Shown: piece by piece, positions 41,783 through 50,463 of the stretch | Layout of the letters: each line of letters starts with the position of its first letter | Position numbering within the stretch: the stretch's first letter is position 1 | Origin: an uncultured Elusimicrobia bacterium | GTDB lineage: Bacteria > Elusimicrobiota > Elusimicrobia > Elusimicrobiales > UBA9959 | Length of the DNA: 64,000 nt | Direction of reading: 5' to 3' | Assembly (NCBI GenBank): GCA_903917735.1 | Contig: CAIXBR010000093.1 | Location: 1 to 64,000, forward strand | Notes under the pieces: model-generated | The model's database searches: none | What the model was told of the DNA's origin: nothing | The model's input: the letters and a program-made list of their open reading frames with translations, nothing else | Program-made: the position numbers and the translations under genes

Positions 41783-42342
41783 TTATTGGGCTCCATTCCG
41801 CCGATCCGCGCGTCCAGCCAGGCCCGGGCCGCCGCAACGGCCCCGGCCCAGTTTTCCTGCGACAGTTCGATCATAACAGTATCGGCCATTTTAGAAAAAG
41901 CTTCCTCGAAGACCGCGGCCCCCTTCCGGTAAAAAACAAGGCAGGGCTTTCCGGAGAATATCAGTTCCACCGCGCGCGCGCTGAATTTCTCCGACCTCAT
42001 GGCCATAGGGCCCAGTTCGTCGAAAAGCAGTATCTTGCCGGACGCGGCGGCGGTTTCAAGCGCGCCCAGCGCCGTATTCTCCAGAGCCCTCAGGTTCAGC
42101 CCGTATTTATTTAAGACCGAGGCGGAAAGCAGCTTTTTAGAGGCCAGGATTTCGCGGCCCCCGCCGAGAGCCTCTATCTCGAAGCCTTCACGGATGGCTC
42201 CGGCGCGTTTTTCCAGCGTGCGGAAGCCGCCCAGCCAGCGCCCGTAATCCACGCAAAGCCTGGCGCTCAGCCGCTCCTTCAAGGCGCAGTCCCTGAAGCT
42301 GAAAACCAGTCTGGCGACCAGGGGAACGGCCCGTACGTCCAT
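41779..42342 (-). CDS. THEP1-like nucleoside-triphosphatase lacking the P-loop
   Basis: This protein is about 187 residues long from ATG 42342 (overlapping the TPR stop as TAATG). The THEP1/NTPase_1 fold is recognisable: GGFRTLEKRAGAIREGFEIEAL, SVLNKYGLNLRALENTALGA and the Walker B-like ILLFDELGPMAMRSEKF. The position of Walker A, normally G-x-P-G-x-G-K-T, instead reads VFSFRDCALKERL, with no Gly-Lys-Thr. It therefore probably cannot bind NTP in the usual way. The frame is intact and coupled to murC, so this looks like a retained pseudoenzyme, not a recent mutation. Confidence 0.75.
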   Translation of the reverse strand: MDVRAVPLVARLVFSFRDCALKERLSARLCVDYGRWLGGFRTLEKRAGAIREGFEIEALGGGREILASKKLLSASVLNKYGLNLRALENTALGALETAAASGKILLFDELGPMAMRSEKFSARAVELIFSGKPCLVFYRKGAAVFEEAFSKMADTVMIELSQENWAGAVAAARAWLDARIGGMEPNK

Positions 42343-43967
42343 TATTTCTTTGCGCCCCCCAGCCACACTTTATTGGCCAGTGCGGTCTTGTTGCCTGGCT
42401 CCAAGCGAAGCGCGGCCAGGCACTCCACAAGCGCTTTGTCTTCGGAACCGGCCTCCACCCAGGCGGCGCTGCGGCCGAGGGCGGCCAGCGTTCCTCCTCC
42501 TGAGAACACGTCCAGCGCCGTGGCATGCTCTCCCAGCAGCAGATAGCCGAGCCCCCTGAGCGGCCCAATGTCTTCCCCGGCGAAAGAGGAACCGTCCATC
42601 TCCTCCAGGGCTTCGGACACGGTGTCCAGCCAGTTGTCTCCCATGACCCACAGGCCCATGTCGTTGCCCACGTCGCGCGGCATATAAAGCGCCTTGTTCT
42701 TACCGCCCTTATTCTCGGAAGGGGCCGAGGTTTCTATATTGAAATTAAGCCTGGCGTCGCTTTTGGGCGAAATGCCCTTCATCAGTTTATCTGCCTCCGC
42801 GGCTATCTCTTCGGCGCGCTTCAGGCGCTCCCCGGGGGAAGCGGCCGGCAGAAAATATTCGCGCTTGGTATAGTTCACGCGCGGCTTGCGGAAGGCCGAC
42901 TCCAGCTGGCCGCGCAGTTTTTCCCCTCCACCCGCCGGCTGCAGCGCGGTTTTAGGCGTTTCCAGGAGCTCCACGGTTATCCGGGCTTCCTGATCGGCGG
43001 GTATCTTCTTGAGCGCCGAAGCGAGCGGGCTGTCCTGCGCTTCAGGCGCGGAGGAAGGCGTCCCTCCGGCGTAAGCCAGTCCCATAGAGATGCCGCCCTT
43101 CTCGTTGGCGGGGGCCAGCAGGAAGGCGCGTTCCAGCACGCCCGGTATCTCCTTGGCGCGGCCCGATTTTTTAAGCGCCCAGCCGAGCCGGAACCTGGCC
43201 ACCGAGTCGCCGGGTTTTATGGAAAGCGCCTTGCGGTAAAGTTTCACGGCGTCGCCAAGCCGCCCGTCGCGCTCCCTGAGCACGGCGAGTTCCAGCACAG
43301 CGTCTTCGTACTCCGGGAAAAGCGAGGCGGCCTTTTCAAGCTGGTCCGCGGCCTGGTCGTAGCGGCCGAGCCTGGAATAGAACATGCCGAGCTGGTAATG
43401 GTAAAGCGGGCTGGACGGCTCTAGCGAGGCGGCGGCTCTGAAATAATCCAGCGCCTTGTCCGTATTTCCCAGCGCCTGATAGACGGAGCCGGCGTTCATT
43501 TTTACGTCGGAACGGACCGGGTCCAAGCGTTCTGCTTCGAGAAAGTCCGAAAGCGCGTCCTGGTAAAGGGCGCCCCGCGCGCGCACTATGCCGCGCAGCT
43601 GGTACGCCATGGAACTGCGCGGGTCGAGGCGCATCGCCTCCTCGAATTCACCCAGCGCCTTCTCCGGCTCACCCAGCCAGTAAAGCGAGGAGCCGTAAAG
43701 CAGATGCGGCCACGGGCTTTCCGGGTTTTCCTGCTCGGCCTTGAAAAACTCATCGGCGGCGGCCGCGTAGTTCTCGCCGTCCATCAGGTCATAGCCCCGC
43801 CGGAGGTTCACCGCGCTCTGCTCCTCCATGATCCGGTCCCAGACCGTCTTCGTGCCTCTGCCCGAAGGGACGCAGAACGCCTGGGAGGAAGACAGCAGCA
43901 GCGCCGCGCTGATAAAATAAAGCGCGCTTCGTGGTACGGCCCGGATGATCGTAGTCGGGATACGCAT
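42342..43967 (-). CDS. Exported TPR-repeat protein
   Basis: This 541-residue protein has a signal peptide (about 13-32, ALYFISAALLLSSSQAFC). At least six TPR units cover about 55-270 (WPHLLYGSSLYWLGEPEKALGEF and similar). A low-complexity middle leads to a C-terminal helical part with another TPR-like motif (DKALVECLAALRLEPGNKTAL). I recognise no specific family. It sits between a LysM-FecR protein and the pseudo-NTPase/murC pair, so an envelope scaffold role is plausible. Confidence 0.8.
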   Translation of the reverse strand: MRIPTTIIRAVPRSALYFISAALLLSSSQAFCVPSGRGTKTVWDRIMEEQSAVNLRRGYDLMDGENYAAAADEFFKAEQENPESPWPHLLYGSSLYWLGEPEKALGEFEEAMRLDPRSSMAYQLRGIVRARGALYQDALSDFLEAERLDPVRSDVKMNAGSVYQALGNTDKALDYFRAAASLEPSSPLYHYQLGMFYSRLGRYDQAADQLEKAASLFPEYEDAVLELAVLRERDGRLGDAVKLYRKALSIKPGDSVARFRLGWALKKSGRAKEIPGVLERAFLLAPANEKGGISMGLAYAGGTPSSAPEAQDSPLASALKKIPADQEARITVELLETPKTALQPAGGGEKLRGQLESAFRKPRVNYTKREYFLPAASPGERLKRAEEIAAEADKLMKGISPKSDARLNFNIETSAPSENKGGKNKALYMPRDVGNDMGLWVMGDNWLDTVSEALEEMDGSSFAGEDIGPLRGLGYLLLGEHATALDVFSGGGTLAALGRSAAWVEAGSEDKALVECLAALRLEPGNKTALANKVWLGGAKK

Positions 43968-43995
43968 ATGGTTTCGGGAGGTTCCGCCGCGCCTG

Positions 43996-45147
43996 TTATT
44001 TACCTACCGTTATAAGGCGCGGAGCGCTAAATTTACCCTCGAAGTCCAGCAAGTCCACCAGCGCCACGCGCATGTAGTAGTCCCCGGGAGGAATAAGCCC
44101 GTTGAGATTGATAGTTTCAAAAGCGTCGTAATTCTTATCCAGCACCAGTGACGTGAAGGCCTGGCTCCTGGAAATCTGCAGGTGATAGCTCTGCACCGGG
44201 TTGCGGACCGAGAGCATCTTGACTATCTCGTTGGTGTCTATGTTCTTGCCGTTGGTATTGCCCGGGGCCGGCACGTTGCCTGTAAGGCCCTTCCCGCCGG
44301 GCAGCGCGGCCGCGGCGCCCGGAGTTTTGCCCATGTTCCTCATGTTCAGCGATATTTTACCGCCCGCGCTTATGAGCTTGGGGCCTGAGGAGGCCGTAAG
44401 TACCGTCTGGGACGCCTCGAGCTGCAGCAGAGGAGGCAGTTTCACCGGGTCGGACGGGGGCATATCCACTTTAACCTCGGCGGCGAAACCCGCCAGCACT
44501 TCCACGCTCTTTCCCTTCGCCTCAACGTTGGCCCTGCCTTTGGTTACCTGCACCAGCGTGGTCAGGTCTTCTTTTATCTTTACGCCGAACTCCGTATCCT
44601 TGGTCCTGGGTGTGATCCTGGCGGAATCGGTCAACACCCGCGAGCGCACCGAGCGGATCTCGCCGGCTTTAAGCACCACGTCGGTATTCTTCATGTCGGG
44701 CGGGCGGAGGATCACGAAGGTATTGGGGTAAAGATTGAGCACCTCGCCTGTATAGAATTTAATATCGGCCCGGGCGTCCACGCGCGTGCGCACCGTGTCG
44801 CTCTTGAAAAGGTCCATCCTGTCAGCCACGCCCTGCCAGTCCGAAGCGCCGGTGCGCCGAAAAAGCACCTCATTGACGAAATAGACGAGCTTGGCAGCCC
44901 TGAATTGTTCCTTTATAAGGCGCACCGGGACTTTCAGGGACATGCCTGGAAGGGCGATGGACGGGTCCCCTGAAGGCAGTTTATTATACTTCAGTATCTC
45001 ATTCCATTTCTGCGGGTCTTTAAGATAGGTGCTGGAAATGCTCCAGAGCGTATCGCCGGGCTTAACGATAACGATCTGCAGTTCCTCGGCGTGCAGGGAC
45101 GGGCCGGAAATAAAAAAAACCAGCAGAGCAGAAAGCAGGCTCCTCAT
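43996..45147 (-). CDS. LysM- and FecR-domain exported protein
   Basis: This 383-residue protein has a signal peptide (about 1-20, ending LHA). A LysM peptidoglycan-binding module follows (about 25-75: IVKPGDTLWSISSTYLKDPQKWNEIL). A FecR-like beta domain (about 100-235, with TRVDARADIKFYTGEVLNL and a VQVTKGRANVEAKGKSVEVLAG segment) comes next, then a C-terminal beta region. The ATG overlaps the kinase stop by 4 nt (ATGA), so the protein is expressed with that sensor. Confidence 0.87.
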   Translation of the reverse strand: MRSLLSALLVFFISGPSLHAEELQIVIVKPGDTLWSISSTYLKDPQKWNEILKYNKLPSGDPSIALPGMSLKVPVRLIKEQFRAAKLVYFVNEVLFRRTGASDWQGVADRMDLFKSDTVRTRVDARADIKFYTGEVLNLYPNTFVILRPPDMKNTDVVLKAGEIRSVRSRVLTDSARITPRTKDTEFGVKIKEDLTTLVQVTKGRANVEAKGKSVEVLAGFAAEVKVDMPPSDPVKLPPLLQLEASQTVLTASSGPKLISAGGKISLNMRNMGKTPGAAAALPGGKGLTGNVPAPGNTNGKNIDTNEIVKMLSVRNPVQSYHLQISRSQAFTSLVLDKNYDAFETINLNGLIPPGDYYMRVALVDLLDFEGKFSAPRLITVGK

Positions 45148-47288
45148 GCGCCCCCCTTAACCACCACCTGCCCGGCGTCGTTTTTCGCCAGGTTTTTGGG
45201 AATGGAGAACATGAACTTGGCGCCGTGGCCCACTTCGGATTCAACCCAGACCTTCCCGAGATGGGCGGTGGCCACGTATTTGCAGATGGTAAGCCCCAGG
45301 CCAGTGCCGCCGGCCTTCTGGCCTTTAACCTGCTCGAACTTCTCGAAGACCTTGTCCAGGTATTCCTGCGGGACGCCGTCGCCGGTGTCGCGTACCCAGG
45401 CCGTCACCGTATCCCCGCCGTCGGCTATGCCGGTGGTTATAACGCCGTCCTCCGGGGTGAACTTGATGGCGTTGCCGATAAGGTTGGTGAACATGCGTTC
45501 CATAAGGCCGGAGTCGGCGTTGACAAGGATGTTCTCCTCGCCCTCCAGCTCGAAGCGGATCTTCTTGCGCTGCCCCAGCGACTCCATCAGGGAGGTCGCC
45601 CTGGAAGCCACCTCCCTGAGGTTGACCGGGGCCAGGGAGATCTCCATCTTGCCGGCCTCCATCTTGGCCGAATCGAGGATATTGTTTATCATGCCCAGCA
45701 GGCGGAAAGAGGCGCGGTCTATGGAGACGAGCATCTTCCTCTGGGACTCGTTTATCGGCCCGGGGATCTCCTTGATCAGGAATTCCACGAAGCCTTTTAT
45801 GGCGCCCATCGGGTTGCGCAGGTCGTGCGTGACGGAGTGGAGGAAATCGTCCTTCATGCGGGCCAGTTCCTTATCCATGGTTATGTCGTAAAAGGCCACC
45901 AGCCTGCCCAGCGGGTCCGGGTGCCCGGAGGTAGTTATCGGGATCGAGAAGCACTTGAAGAAGCGGTGGGAGTGCTCCAACGAAATTTCCAGCTCGCGGG
46001 TGTGGCCTTCCTTGCGGCTTTCAAGCACGTCGCGCACCGCCTCCCGCATGTTTTCTTCGGATATCAGGTCGTAGAACTGCTTTCCTTCCACCACGGTAGT
46101 CTGGCTTATCCCCAGCACGGACCTGGCTTTGCGGTTCGCCACCTGTACCAGGCCTTTCATGTCTATCATGATCATTCCGTCTTCGGTGGAAAAAAGCAGG
46201 GCCTCGGTGTTCTTCTGCTCGCGTATGATGCGGTCCACCTGCATATCCGAGTAGGTTTTCAGTTGCGAGACCATCTTGTTGAAAGTCTCGGCTAGGTCGC
46301 GCAGCTCGTCGGTAGTCTCTACCTCGGCCTTGCGGGAGAAGTCCCCCGCCGCCACATGTTCCGCCGCGCGCGTCAGAACGGTTATCGGTTTTGTGAGGCT
46401 GCGGCTGAGAAACCAGGCGGCGGCCACAGCCAGGGCGAGGAAGAGCAGCACGGCGTAAATGGCCTGGCGCTTCATGAACATCGCGTAGCGGTAGGCGCTA
46501 TCCTGCGGCTGGCTTACCACTACGGCGCCGCCCAGCTCGGAGATAGGGGAATAAGCTCCAAGCATGGCCCGGCCGGTCTCGTCCGTGAATTCGGCCGAAC
46601 CGGAGGAAAGGGCCTTTATAGCGTTCTTCGAGATCTGCCACTGCGCCGCGGCCGCAGCGGCGGCCCCGGGCAGATCGCCGGGCCAGGCTATGGGCAGGCC
46701 CGAACCGTCAAGTATTATAGGAAAACCGTCGGCCCCCACGCGCTTAAGGTCCAGGGAATCTATGAAAGAAGCCAGGTCCAGCTCCGAACGCAGGGCCATT
46801 TCTTTGCCGAAAGGGTAGTAGAAAACCGCCAGCCGGGCCTGGCCGTCCACCAGAAGGGTGTGCCGTCCTCCGCGCGCCGCCTTGAAGCCCGAGTCATCCG
46901 CGTATTTTTGAAGCTTAGCCCCCCCGGCGGCGGCATAGGGGGAGACCAGCTTAATGACCTCGGCGCCGTCGCGCGACAGCACCGAAATCTCTTTAATTTC
47001 CCTGTGCGTCTCCAGAAGGGAGGAAAGCATGGTCTGCTTGTTCTCCCAGTCCATCTGCGACATAGCCGCCATGGCCGTGCGCAGCGAGAAGTCGGCGGCG
47101 CGGATGTAGGCGTTGAATTCGGAGGCGATCTTCTCGGCCGCGGTCAGGTGCAGCTCCAGTATGGCGGTCTTGACTCCCAACTGGCCCATACTGATCAGGC
47201 GCAGGCCAAGCAGGACCATCGGAAGGACAGAGACCAGGACCAGCACGGCCACGAATTTATGAAGGAGCCTTAATTTTATAGTCTTCAC
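45144..47288 (-). CDS. Membrane sensor histidine kinase (dCache-like, HAMP, PAS)
   Basis: This 714-residue kinase has transmembrane segments at about 10-32 and 275-297 enclosing a periplasmic sensor region with Cache-like features. It continues with HAMP (SRSLTKPITVLTRAAEHVAAGDF), a PAS domain (about 355-475), HisKA with HSVTHDLRNPMGAIKGF, and HATPase_c (NLIGNAIKFTPED, DTGDGVPQEYLDKVF, GGTGLGLTICK). There is no adjacent response regulator. It leads the operon with LysM-FecR, TPR, pseudo-NTPase and murC, so cell-wall sensing is a reasonable inference. Confidence 0.93.
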   Translation of the reverse strand: MKTIKLRLLHKFVAVLVLVSVLPMVLLGLRLISMGQLGVKTAILELHLTAAEKIASEFNAYIRAADFSLRTAMAAMSQMDWENKQTMLSSLLETHREIKEISVLSRDGAEVIKLVSPYAAAGGAKLQKYADDSGFKAARGGRHTLLVDGQARLAVFYYPFGKEMALRSELDLASFIDSLDLKRVGADGFPIILDGSGLPIAWPGDLPGAAAAAAAQWQISKNAIKALSSGSAEFTDETGRAMLGAYSPISELGGAVVVSQPQDSAYRYAMFMKRQAIYAVLLFLALAVAAAWFLSRSLTKPITVLTRAAEHVAAGDFSRKAEVETTDELRDLAETFNKMVSQLKTYSDMQVDRIIREQKNTEALLFSTEDGMIMIDMKGLVQVANRKARSVLGISQTTVVEGKQFYDLISEENMREAVRDVLESRKEGHTRELEISLEHSHRFFKCFSIPITTSGHPDPLGRLVAFYDITMDKELARMKDDFLHSVTHDLRNPMGAIKGFVEFLIKEIPGPINESQRKMLVSIDRASFRLLGMINNILDSAKMEAGKMEISLAPVNLREVASRATSLMESLGQRKKIRFELEGEENILVNADSGLMERMFTNLIGNAIKFTPEDGVITTGIADGGDTVTAWVRDTGDGVPQEYLDKVFEKFEQVKGQKAGGTGLGLTICKYVATAHLGKVWVESEVGHGAKFMFSIPKNLAKNDAGQVVVKGGA

Positions 47289-47312
47289 AATCTTTTGATT
47301 ATAGCAAAAGGT

Positions 47313-47924
47313 TCAGCCGATACCGCCATCGCAAAAAAACCGCAGCTGGGAGACCAGTCCGTTCAGCGCGCGCGCGCGGTGGCTGAGCCCGTTCTTTTCA
47401 GCGGCCGAAAGCTCCGAAAGGGTCCTGGGGCCGGCCCCCACCTGGAACAGCGGGTCATAGCCGAAGCCGTTAAGTCCTCTGGGGGCGGCGGTTATACTGC
47501 CCTCCAGCGTTCCCCGCGAGAACCGGAGTTCCCCTGCCGGGGAGGCTAAAGCCATGACGCAGGCGAAGCGCGCCGTACGTTTTCCCGGGGGCACTCCGGC
47601 CAGCGACGAAAGCAGCAGCGCGTTGTTCTCCGCCGCGCCGGCGTTTTCACCGGCGTAGCGCGCCGAGCGCACCCCCGGCGCGCCGGCAAGGGCGTCCACC
47701 TCAAGGCTGGTGTCATCGGCCAAAGCCCACAGGCCGGTAAAGCGCGCCGCCGACAGCGCCTTCCTGGCGGCGTTCTCTTCAAGCGTGGCCCCGTCCTCTT
47801 CGGCCGGAACGGCGCCGGGGAATTCGGAAAGCGCCCTGAACCTGAGCGGCAGCGGCGGAAGCAGCGCCCGTATTTCTTCCAGCTTATGAATATTGAAGGT
47901 GGCAATGACCAATTGTTTTCCCAT
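47313..47924 (-). CDS. rdgB: Non-canonical purine NTP pyrophosphatase (RdgB/HAM1)
   Basis: This protein is about 203 residues long from ATG 47924; an earlier in-frame start would add 20 unlike residues. It hydrolyses ITP, dITP and XTP to keep them out of nucleic acids. IATFNIHKLEEI (the TxNxxKxxE motif), ALADDTSLEVDALAG with catalytic Asp residues, and GFGYDPLFQV are present. No clear Shine-Dalgarno is seen. It diverges from the + strand gene at 47957, leaving only 32 bp between them. Confidence 0.93.
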   Translation of the reverse strand: MGKQLVIATFNIHKLEEIRALLPPLPLRFRALSEFPGAVPAEEDGATLEENAARKALSAARFTGLWALADDTSLEVDALAGAPGVRSARYAGENAGAAENNALLLSSLAGVPPGKRTARFACVMALASPAGELRFSRGTLEGSITAAPRGLNGFGYDPLFQVGAGPRTLSELSAAEKNGLSHRARALNGLVSQLRFFCDGGIG

Positions 47925-47956
47925 GCGGTGAAAAAAACAAGCGCAAATATAATAGA

Positions 47957-50371
47957 ATGTATTTCGTGACGGATAATTTCTCAAATCTTAACATTTTTGA
48001 CGGCGCGCCGGCGCTTTTCCGCGACGCCCTGCCGCTGTTTTCGGGACTGGGCGATCTTTTCATACCGATAGCGGCGGAACCTGCTGGGCTGGTCTCCCTT
48101 TATACAGTCCCCCCGTTCCCCGAAGGCGGACAGGTTTTCCTGCCGGCCTTCACCGCGGAAAGCCTGGTGAACCCGCCATTCATAAGACAGGTTGCGCAAA
48201 CCTCGGCCCTGATGTTCTTTCATGCCCCTTCCGCCGACTTTTTCGCTTTTAACCCGGCTCATCCCCAGGCCAGGCAGGCCGCGGCCGTACTGAAGGCTTC
48301 AAGAAAGGATATGTCGCTGCTAGCCGGCTTTCTGCGGACCGGGGACAAGGCCGCCGGGGGAGATCTGGCCCGCCTGGCCGCCGGCGAATTCGCCATGGGC
48401 AACATGCACGGGGCTCATTATCTTTATAGTATCGCGGCGGCGCGCAGCCCGGCGTCGCGCGCGCGCTTCGCGCTGGGTTTCGTCCTGGTGGAACTGGGCC
48501 TGCTGCAGGAAGCCTATGACGAGCTCAAGGCCGACACCGACCCGGAGGCGCGGCTCTGCCTGGCGGTAATACACCGGAAAACCGGCAACCAGCAGCAGGC
48601 CCGGGAACTCCTGTCCTCCCTTGGGCAGGGCACCCAGCTGAACGAAAAGATAGCCATAGAAACCGCTTGGCTGGACCTTGAATCCGCACCGGAAGAGGCG
48701 GAGAGAAATTTCCAACGCCTGACCTCCTCTTCTTTCGACAAGATCGAAGCTCTTTCAGGCCTGGGCGCCGCGATGTCCAGGAATGCCTTCCGCACTAAGG
48801 ACAAGGGCAGGCTGGCCGCGGCGGCTAACGCGCTGCGTTCCGCCCTCTCTACCCCGTCCCCGGCTTCGGGACGCATATTTTTCCAGCTGGGAAACCTTTA
48901 TTTCCGTTCCGGGGAGCTTGCCCAGGCGGAAAGCTGCTACCGCCGCTCGTCCGTGCTGGCACCGGCCGTGCAGGCGCTCGCGAACCTGGCGCTTACGCTT
49001 ATAAAGACCGGCAAGCTGGCCGAAGCGGCTCAGCTAACGTCGCAGATAGCGCTTACCGATATAGCCTCGGCCAAACGTCTGGCGGCCGAATTCCCGAAGG
49101 AACAAGCGGCGGCCCTGTTCCAGCCGCCGCGGGTTGAAGCCGCGCCCGTGCCGCCCGCCGCCAGGCCCCAGGAGCCGGAAAAGAAGGAACCCCCGCCGGC
49201 CGACGCCCTTTCACAGCCGCCGCCCGCCGCACATGAGCAGCCGCCGCCAAAGACCGCCCCGCCGGCGCCTGTATCGCCCCGGCCCGCTTCCGGCGGGCTG
49301 GAAAGTTCCGGGGCCGGGTTCCAATTCATAAACCCCGCCGCCGCAAGATCCCCGGAGACTTCGCAGCAGACGGCCGGACTATCTCCAGCCAAGCCGCGCG
49401 ACTCTTCCGCCTCCGGAAGGACTGCCGGGCCCCGCTCCGCCGCACCCCCGCGTGAAATACAGATAGAGACCCTTCGCGACGTAATGTTCGCCCCCGGCGC
49501 CCCTACGGAGGACGACAGCCGCAAGGATGATTTCATTTCCCGGGCTTTCAGGCTGGCCTCGGACCTGGAGGACGAATTCGGGAAAAAGATCTATTTCAAC
49601 ATGGACGGCCTCAGCGAGGTGGAGCGGAAACTGCGCCTCACTTTCATAAAGGCCAAGTCAACCCCCCAAGGCAACTCGCAGGGAAACATAGAGGCAGTAA
49701 TGAACAGCGCCGCTTTCCTTTGTTACTTCCTGCAGGAAAGGAACAAGGGCCACCTGATAAAGCTGCCGGACTTCGACCCCTGGGGCTGGCCGATGATATT
49801 CGAACTGCCGCAAACGAAGATAACCACCTACCCTATACAGAGGGTCTGGCGCATGCTCTGGGAAGAAACCGTGCCGGAACCGGGCTGGCTGGCCAAATAT
49901 GCTGACTGGATCACCGGCCGCCTGCGCAGCACGGCCGCCGCCCCGTGCGGAGCCGCGGCGGCTAAAGCCAAGGTAACTAGCCACCCGGAGCGCATCGCCG
50001 ACGCGCAGACCGAACACAAGCGGATGCTGGTGCTGGCTTCCTCGCTTGCGGAAACCTCGAATATAGAGATTGCGCGCACCGGGATAATCAAGATAGAGAA
50101 CGCCATAAAGGCCTCCTTCAGGCCCGAGATCCCCCCCACTACCGACGGGTGGAAAATTTTACGCTGCTACGGCCACCTCTTCGCCGCGATACTGGCCAAG
50201 GAATTCAAGACGGTTTGGTTCAACGCGGATGGAGAGGACGGCGGCTGGTCCATGCGGCTACCGTGGAAAACAATGGTATTTCCGATAGGCAAAATATATA
50301 AGACGGCTTCCATCCGCGGAGACCTGAGCTCCTATTACGAAGAGATAATGGCCGAAAAGCTAAGGTACTAG
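47957..50371 (+). CDS. Large TPR protein with Pro-rich linker, unknown function
   Basis: This 804-residue soluble protein has an N-terminal alpha/beta region (about 1-130), helical TPR-like repeats (about 135-390), a Pro/Ala-rich disordered linker (about 393-500, with PPPADALSQPPPAAHEQPPP) and a C-terminal domain (about 520-804). The last domain has WGWPMIFELPQTKITTYPI and repeats a WRMLWEE/IKIENAIK helical pattern. I recognise no family. TATAAT (47948-47953) ends 3 nt before the ATG, so the true start may be GTG 47966 on a nearly leaderless mRNA. Confidence 0.75.
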   Translation: MYFVTDNFSNLNIFDGAPALFRDALPLFSGLGDLFIPIAAEPAGLVSLYTVPPFPEGGQVFLPAFTAESLVNPPFIRQVAQTSALMFFHAPSADFFAFNPAHPQARQAAAVLKASRKDMSLLAGFLRTGDKAAGGDLARLAAGEFAMGNMHGAHYLYSIAAARSPASRARFALGFVLVELGLLQEAYDELKADTDPEARLCLAVIHRKTGNQQQARELLSSLGQGTQLNEKIAIETAWLDLESAPEEAERNFQRLTSSSFDKIEALSGLGAAMSRNAFRTKDKGRLAAAANALRSALSTPSPASGRIFFQLGNLYFRSGELAQAESCYRRSSVLAPAVQALANLALTLIKTGKLAEAAQLTSQIALTDIASAKRLAAEFPKEQAAALFQPPRVEAAPVPPAARPQEPEKKEPPPADALSQPPPAAHEQPPPKTAPPAPVSPRPASGGLESSGAGFQFINPAAARSPETSQQTAGLSPAKPRDSSASGRTAGPRSAAPPREIQIETLRDVMFAPGAPTEDDSRKDDFISRAFRLASDLEDEFGKKIYFNMDGLSEVERKLRLTFIKAKSTPQGNSQGNIEAVMNSAAFLCYFLQERNKGHLIKLPDFDPWGWPMIFELPQTKITTYPIQRVWRMLWEETVPEPGWLAKYADWITGRLRSTAAAPCGAAAAKAKVTSHPERIADAQTEHKRMLVLASSLAETSNIEIARTGIIKIENAIKASFRPEIPPTTDGWKILRCYGHLFAAILAKEFKTVWFNADGEDGGWSMRLPWKTMVFPIGKIYKTASIRGDLSSYYEEIMAEKLRY

Positions 50372-50392
50372 ACCCGCATAGGACTTTAGACC

Positions 50393-50422
50393 TTGATTTA
50401 TCACGCGTTTTTCAGCGATAAT
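50393..50422 (+). promoter_or_regulatory. Promoter of the C11 peptidase gene
   Basis: TTGATT (50393-50398), an 18-bp spacer and GATAAT (50417-50422). AGGAG precedes the ATG at 50464 with normal spacing, so this transcript has a leader. Confidence 0.55.
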
Positions 50423-50463
50423 CGAAGTAGTCGTATATTTATCATCAGGATTAGGAGCCGAAC

